A stretch of DNA of 64,000 bases from NCBI RefSeq assembly GCF_013410945.1, contig NZ_JACCCH010000001.1, positions 1,612,001-1,676,000 on the forward strand, written 5' to 3'. Positions 60,126-64,000 of this stretch are shown here, in pieces. Every line of letters starts with the position of its first letter. Positions within the stretch are counted from its first letter, which is position 1. Made by a program: the position numbers and the translations under genes. The notes under the pieces were generated by a model that was not told the DNA's origin, searched no databases, and worked only from the letters and a program-made list of their open reading frames with translations. This DNA is from Leifsonia sp. AK011. Lineage in GTDB: Bacteria > Actinomycetota > Actinomycetes > Actinomycetales > Microbacteriaceae.

Positions 60126-60719
60126 CTACGCGGCCGCGCGTGCGTCCGCGATGACGCGGGACGCGACGCGGCTCATGGCCGCGATGGCCGCGATCGAGTC
60201 GCCGGCGTAGCCACCGGAGAAGGCGCCGTCCCTGGCAAGGAGCAGCTCGTCAGCGGCATCGCCTGGTACCGGATGCCCGAGCTTGCGAAGCAGGTCGGCG
60301 AGGGTCTCGACGTACCACTCGCGGTGGTCGCTCACGATCACGCGGACGGGGTGGTTCGGGTCGGGGAACTCGGCAGCGGCGTTGATGAACGCACATCCGC
60401 GGAAGCCAGGAGCGCCGACCTCGGCCGCCACGGCGGAGACAAACGCCCGCAGCGCGGCTTCGGGGGTGGGGGAAGCCTCGATGAGGCTCTCGAGGTTGGC
60501 CCGGACGGCGCGGTGCTGGCCCGAGATGTACTCGATGATGAGGTTGTCCTTGGCCCGGTAGTGCTTGTAGAACGTGGCCTTGGTGACGCTCGACGCAGCG
60601 ATGATGCGGTCGACGCCCACGTTGCGAATCCCGTCCTCGTAGAACAAGACAGAGGCCGTCTCCAGAATGCGACCCTTCGCAGGAGCGCGCTGCGTGAGCG
60701 GAGAATCCTCGACGATCAT
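60126..60719 (-). CDS. TetR family transcriptional regulator
   Basis: The 197-residue repressor has an N-terminal helix-turn-helix ILETASVLFYEDGIRNVGVDRIIAASSVTKATFYKHYRAKDNLI and a ligand domain with GAPGFRGCAFINAAAEFPDP, as in the YcdC/NemR-like group, where a conserved Cys senses electrophiles. That Cys is present (GCAF). I prefer the ATG at 60719 because AAAGGAG lies upstream; a longer form from 60761 has no such site. It probably binds the palindrome at 60819-60842 and controls itself. Confidence 0.83.
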   Translation of the reverse strand: MIVEDSPLTQRAPAKGRILETASVLFYEDGIRNVGVDRIIAASSVTKATFYKHYRAKDNLIIEYISGQHRAVRANLESLIEASPTPEAALRAFVSAVAAEVGAPGFRGCAFINAAAEFPDPNHPVRVIVSDHREWYVETLADLLRKLGHPVPGDAADELLLARDGAFSGGYAGDSIAAIAAMSRVASRVIADARAAA

Positions 60720-60818
60720 CACAGCGCGACTCCTTTGCGGGGGATTATGCATATCCGCCATCGGGTTAGCGGATATGCCCGGGCTTCGGGTGCCCGGAGA
60801 TCACTGTAGCTTAATGAG

Positions 60819-60842
60819 GACAGACAGACCAGTCTGTTTGTC
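60819..60842. promoter_or_regulatory. TetR-type operator palindrome
   Basis: GACAGACAGAC (60819-60829) and GTCTGTTTGTC (60832-60842) form an inverted repeat with one mismatch in 11 pairs around a CA centre. The GACAGAC...GTCTGTC form is common for TetR sites. It lies about 100 bases before the TetR start, next to a possible minus-strand -10 TACAGT (60803-60808). The M16 gene starts 85 bases beyond it, so control of both directions is possible. Confidence 0.7.
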
Positions 60843-60926
60843 CTCCTTTCCTTACCCCAAAATGGGGCACACCCTTCTGGCCCCTTCTCAGCCTCCCGAG
60901 CAACCCATGACGTAGGCTCAGGAGCG

Positions 60927-62288
60927 ATGAATGGCGCCGTACCACTCCCGCTCGACCTTGCTGACCTCACCTTCGCGGCATCGGGGGGATCCCTCGTCCG
61001 CCGCACGGTCCTTCCGAGCGGTGTGCGAATCCTCAGCGAGAGCGTTCCCGGCGCGCGGAGTGCGACCATCGGATACTGGGTCGCGGTCGGATCGCGCGAC
61101 GAGCGGCCGGAGACCTTCGGATCGACGCACTTCCTCGAGCACCTTCTCTTCAAGGGCACCGCATCGCGCACCGCGCTCGACATCGCGATCGCCTTCGACT
61201 CGGTCGGTGGCGAGCACAACGCGCTCACGGCCAAGGAGTACACCTGCTACTACGCCAAGGTGCAGGATCGCGACCTGCCTATGGCCATCGACGTACTCGC
61301 GGACATGTTCACGTCATCGCTTATCGACGCTGACGAGTTCGTCACCGAGCGCGCCGTCATCCTCGAGGAGCTCGCGATGGCCGACGACGACCCGTCGGAT
61401 GTCGCGAACGAGCGCTTCTTCGAGGCCGTCTTCGGCGAGCATCCCCTGGGCAGGCCCATCGGCGGCTACCCGGCCGCGATCGAGGCGGTCTCGCGCGACG
61501 CGGTCGTGGGGCACTACCGCGAGAACTACCGCCCCCAGGACCTCGTGATCACGGTCGCCGGTGCTGTCGACCACGACGAGCTCGTCGCCCGCGCCAGTGC
61601 GGCACTCGCCGCAGCGGGGTGGGACCTGGAGCAGCAGGCGACACCGGTGGCACGGCGCAGTGCGGCCGCCGAGATCATCGACCGTGGGAGCCCGCTCGTG
61701 GTCGTGCAGCGGCCTCTCGAGCAGGCGAACCTCTTCATCGGAGTTTCGGGCCTCGCGGCATCCGACGAACGCCGTTCGACTCTCGCAGTACTCAACTCCA
61801 TCCTCGGTGGGGGGATGTCGAGCAGGCTCTTCCAGGAGATCCGTGAACAGAGGGGGCTCGCCTACTCCGTATACTCGTTCGCTGCGAGCTACTCGGACGC
61901 GGGCCTGGTCGGGATGTACGCCGGCTGCTCTCCCGCCAAGACGGCACAGGTCGCCGAGCTCATGGTCACGGAATTCGAGCGCGTCGCCCGTGAGGTCGTG
62001 AGCACCGACGAGTTGCGTCGTGCCGTGGGGCAGCTCGCTGGTGGCTCGGCCCTCTCGCTCGAGGACTCCGATACGCGGATGTCTCGGCTCGCGCGGAGCG
62101 AGCTGACCCTCGGTGAGTTCGCCGACCTCGACGAATCACTCCGACGACTCGACCTCGTGACCGTCGACGACGTTCGCGAGCTCGCGGAGCTCCTCGCTGC
62201 GCGGCCGCTGTCGGTCGCGGCTGTGGGTTCCGTCGATGCAGACTCTCTCGCCGGCCTGGCAGTGTCGCCTGGCCTGCTTCCGCAATAA
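60927..62288 (+). CDS. M16 family metallopeptidase
   Basis: The 453-residue zinc peptidase of the pitrilysin/processing-peptidase type has the inverted zinc motif HFLEH (residues 68-72) with the downstream Glu in RAVILEELAM, and the second half keeps the R/Y pair RGLAYSVYSFAASYSD that closes the chamber. It is close to the peptidases found beside pnp and dapB in actinobacteria. TAGGCT ends eight bases before the ATG, with AGGAG between, so either start mode is possible. Confidence 0.9.
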   Translation: MNGAVPLPLDLADLTFAASGGSLVRRTVLPSGVRILSESVPGARSATIGYWVAVGSRDERPETFGSTHFLEHLLFKGTASRTALDIAIAFDSVGGEHNALTAKEYTCYYAKVQDRDLPMAIDVLADMFTSSLIDADEFVTERAVILEELAMADDDPSDVANERFFEAVFGEHPLGRPIGGYPAAIEAVSRDAVVGHYRENYRPQDLVITVAGAVDHDELVARASAALAAAGWDLEQQATPVARRSAAAEIIDRGSPLVVVQRPLEQANLFIGVSGLAASDERRSTLAVLNSILGGGMSSRLFQEIREQRGLAYSVYSFAASYSDAGLVGMYAGCSPAKTAQVAELMVTEFERVAREVVSTDELRRAVGQLAGGSALSLEDSDTRMSRLARSELTLGEFADLDESLRRLDLVTVDDVRELAELLAARPLSVAAVGSVDADSLAGLAVSPGLLPQ

Positions 62289-62325
62289 CAGCGCCGCCTC
62301 GCGGCAAGAAACAGAGGTGCCAGAT

Positions 62326-62928
62326 ATGGCTCACTACATCTACCTGGTACGGCATGGGGAGCAGCTCGACGCCGAGTACGGGCTCCCCGATGGTCCGCTG
62401 AGTCCCCGCGGCGTGCGGCAAGCGCGAGCGATCGCCGAACGGCTCGGGGGAGTTCCCTTCTCCCGCGCCTGGCATTCCCCGCTGCAGCGCGCGGAGGAGA
62501 CCGCCGCGATCATGACCGAACGGATGCCAGCACTGGGCTCGGTGCCGAGTGCACTACTCATGGACTGCATCCCCTCTGGGCCCGAGCCCAGCATGCCCGC
62601 CGCGTTCGAGCCGTTCTTCGGCGGCATCACCCCGCAGGAGATCGAGGCGGGGCAGGCGCAGATGGCCGACGCCGTGGACGAGTTCCTCGTGCCTGCGCGC
62701 GAAGACCGACACGACCTGCTCATCACGCACAACTTCGTGATCGCATGGTTCGTGCGGGAGGTCTTCGGGGCTCCTGCGTGGCGGTGGCTCGGCATCAACC
62801 AGGCCAATTGCGGGCTGACGATCATCCGGGTACGCAGTGCGAAGCCGCCTGTGCTCGTCACGCACAACGACCTCGGGCACCTCGCCCCGGAGCTGCGAAC
62901 GGGCATGCCAGCCGACCAGCCGTTCTAG
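62326..62928 (+). CDS. Histidine phosphatase family protein
   Basis: The 200-residue enzyme of the phosphoglycerate mutase superfamily has LVRHGEQLD (the phospho-His in RHG), the catalytic-pocket segments AWHSPLQRAEETA and LITHNFVIAWFV (second His). The substrate is not known. The ATG at 62326 follows AGAGGTG. The gene lies 37 bases after the M16 gene and is followed by dapB with a promoter of its own. Confidence 0.83.
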   Translation: MAHYIYLVRHGEQLDAEYGLPDGPLSPRGVRQARAIAERLGGVPFSRAWHSPLQRAEETAAIMTERMPALGSVPSALLMDCIPSGPEPSMPAAFEPFFGGITPQEIEAGQAQMADAVDEFLVPAREDRHDLLITHNFVIAWFVREVFGAPAWRWLGINQANCGLTIIRVRSAKPPVLVTHNDLGHLAPELRTGMPADQPF

Positions 62929-62958
62929 CCCGGCAGGGTGACTTGGTAGATTGGCCAC

Positions 62959-63711
62959 ATGCCCACACGCGTTGCCATTGTCGGAGCCCCGGGACGCATG
63001 GGTACGGTCATGACCGCCCTCGTCGAGGCGTCTGACGACTTCGAAGTCGCCGCCCTCATCTCCTCCCGTGATTCGCTCGATGACATCGCTGGCGCTGATC
63101 TGGTGGTGGATGTCACCATCCCCGTCGTCTCGCAACGTGTCGTCGAGAAGTCGATCGAACTCGGGATCAACGTTCTCGTGGGCACCTCCGGGTGGTCGAG
63201 CGAACGACTCGCGGGAATCAAACGGCTCCTGGGACCGGAGCCGCAGGTCGGCGTCGTGGTCGTGCCGAACTTCTCCATCGGATCGGTGCTCGCGACCGCC
63301 CTGGCCACTCACGCCGCTCGTTTCTTCGACTCCATCGAGATCGTCGAGGCCCACCACGCCTCCAAGGTCGACTCGCCCTCCGGCACCGCCGTCCGCACTG
63401 CCGAACTCATGGGTGCAGCTCGCCAGGAGATCGGCCCCGTCGCAGCACCCCACGTCGACCAGCGCGCACGCGGGCAGCAGGTATCGAGCATCCCCATTCA
63501 CAGTGTGCGGATGCAGGGGGTCTCGGCCCGCCAGGACGTCTACTTCGGCGGAGAGGGCGAGCGTGTCACGATCAGCCACGAGACCCTGTCACGCACCTCG
63601 TACGAGGCCGGAATCCTCGTGAGCCTTCGGGCTGCCAGAGAGGCCAAGGGGCTCATCGTGGGCCTCGACAAGCTCATCGACGTGGGGATGCCGACGAGCG
63701 ACCCCTCATGA
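62959..63711 (+). CDS. dapB: 4-hydroxy-tetrahydrodipicolinate reductase
   Basis: The 250-residue enzyme reduces the DapA product with NAD(P)H in the lysine and diaminopimelate pathway, needed for peptidoglycan. The cofactor motif is VAIVGAPGRMGTVM, the active-site segment EIVEAHHASKVDSPSGTA (catalytic His, Lys), and the end FGGEGERVTISHETLSRTSYEAG. The length is typical for actinobacterial DapB. TAGATT ends six bases before the ATG (leaderless). Its stop overlaps the next start as ATGA. Confidence 0.95.
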   Translation: MPTRVAIVGAPGRMGTVMTALVEASDDFEVAALISSRDSLDDIAGADLVVDVTIPVVSQRVVEKSIELGINVLVGTSGWSSERLAGIKRLLGPEPQVGVVVVPNFSIGSVLATALATHAARFFDSIEIVEAHHASKVDSPSGTAVRTAELMGAARQEIGPVAAPHVDQRARGQQVSSIPIHSVRMQGVSARQDVYFGGEGERVTISHETLSRTSYEAGILVSLRAAREAKGLIVGLDKLIDVGMPTSDPS

Positions 63712-64000
63712 GCGCCCGCATCGGCACCATCGTCATGGCGGTGCTCCTCGCGCTCTACCTCGTCGCGGTCGCGCAGTACGCGTTCCTTCTCCTGGGCTCG
63801 GGAGATGCGATCGCCGTCGGCATCGGTGCCGCGCTCATCGTGCTTCCCGTCATCGGGGCGTGGGCGCTCCTCTCCGAGATTCTCTTCGTGGCCCGCGGCA
63901 ACCGCCTCGTCGCGCGGCTCGGTGCAGAGGGTGGCCTGCCCGAGGACGATCTGCCGCGTTCGCCGAGCGGTCGCATCGACCGGGCGGCCGCCGACCTCGA
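63708..64000 (+). CDS. Hypothetical membrane protein, 5' part
   Basis: The gene runs off the window. The first 97 residues have two hydrophobic segments (IGTIVMAVLLALYLVAVAQYAFLLL and AVGIGAALIVLPVIGAWALLSEILF), then a charged stretch (ARGNRLVARLGAEGG, DDLPRSPSGRIDRAAADL). I do not recognise a named family. Coupled to dapB by an ATGA overlap. Confidence 0.7.
   Translation, partial: MSARIGTIVMAVLLALYLVAVAQYAFLLLGSGDAIAVGIGAALIVLPVIGAWALLSEILFVARGNRLVARLGAEGGLPEDDLPRSPSGRIDRAAADL

Noticed and set aside
1-64000. Mobile elements, prophage, tRNA or rRNA genes
   Set aside because: I read both strands for integrase, transposase and phage proteins and for tRNA-like cloverleaves, and saw none that I could support.

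Overview
The window is high-GC, gene-dense DNA from an actinobacterium, most likely a member of the Microbacteriaceae (Leifsonia/Salinibacterium-like). This rests on protein families and codon style (constant use of ggatgcc/gcatcc), on POL-PE-LIG LigD with Ku, a MarP protease, an Actino-pnp leader, HelR, an Ada-AlkA fusion, DUF222-HNH and DUF5302 proteins, and many start codons lying directly on promoters. I assign no genus. I see no tRNA, rRNA, CRISPR array, integrase or transposase. The region reads as ordinary chromosome, not as a mobile island.

Layout. 1-17.2 kb: the end of a Fic protein, an NAD(P)-binding DUF2867 protein, ribokinase, a secreted glycerophosphodiester phosphodiesterase behind a PHO-box-like repeat, an M20 peptidase, two paralogous DUF2207 membrane proteins 8.7 kb apart, a SNF2-type helicase, maltokinase, two alpha/beta hydrolases, a family 2 glycosyltransferase and aspartate ammonia-lyase. 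17.2-25.7 kb: a REP-like inverted repeat, then a tightly coupled seven-gene minus-strand operon that is an actinobacterial version of the ebo cluster, facing a polyprenyl diphosphate synthase. 25.7-32.8 kb: a frameshifted repeat protein, the NHEJ pair LigD/Ku, two membrane proteins and an Ada-AlkA repair protein. 32.8-38.9 kb: FAD oxidase, AhpD-fold protein, SDR and MFS transporter (a probable catabolic group), then PrsW. 39-46.1 kb: HelR, a NERD protein, VanZ, lysoplasmalogenase, MarP and a DUF222-HNH protein. 46.1-53.5 kb: rpsO, fructosamine kinase, a DUF4397/sortase F/ECF sigma/anti-sigma operon and a secreted lipase. 53.6-64 kb: a flavin monooxygenase with its reductase, DedA, pnp with its structured leader, aldo/keto reductase, TetR with a clear operator, M16 peptidase, a histidine phosphatase, dapB and the start of a membrane protein.

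The most interesting unit is 17.3-25.7 kb. It carries EboA, EboB (TatD), EboC (UbiA-like), EboE and EboF, but no 3-dehydroquinate-synthase-like EboD. In its place is a myo-inositol-1-phosphate-synthase-like protein, another NAD-dependent sugar-phosphate cyclase, plus a second xylose-isomerase-like protein. A polyprenyl diphosphate synthase is divergent from it. Together these suggest a prenylated cyclitol-type metabolite that is made and exported by an unknown route. This is inference from family membership and gene order.

A second theme is leaderless transcription. About eighteen genes have a TAnnnT -10 hexamer whose last base lies 5 to 8 bases (usually 6 or 7) before the start codon and no ribosome binding site. 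I used this to set several starts. Genes inside operons are instead coupled by ATGA, GTGA or TAATG overlaps.
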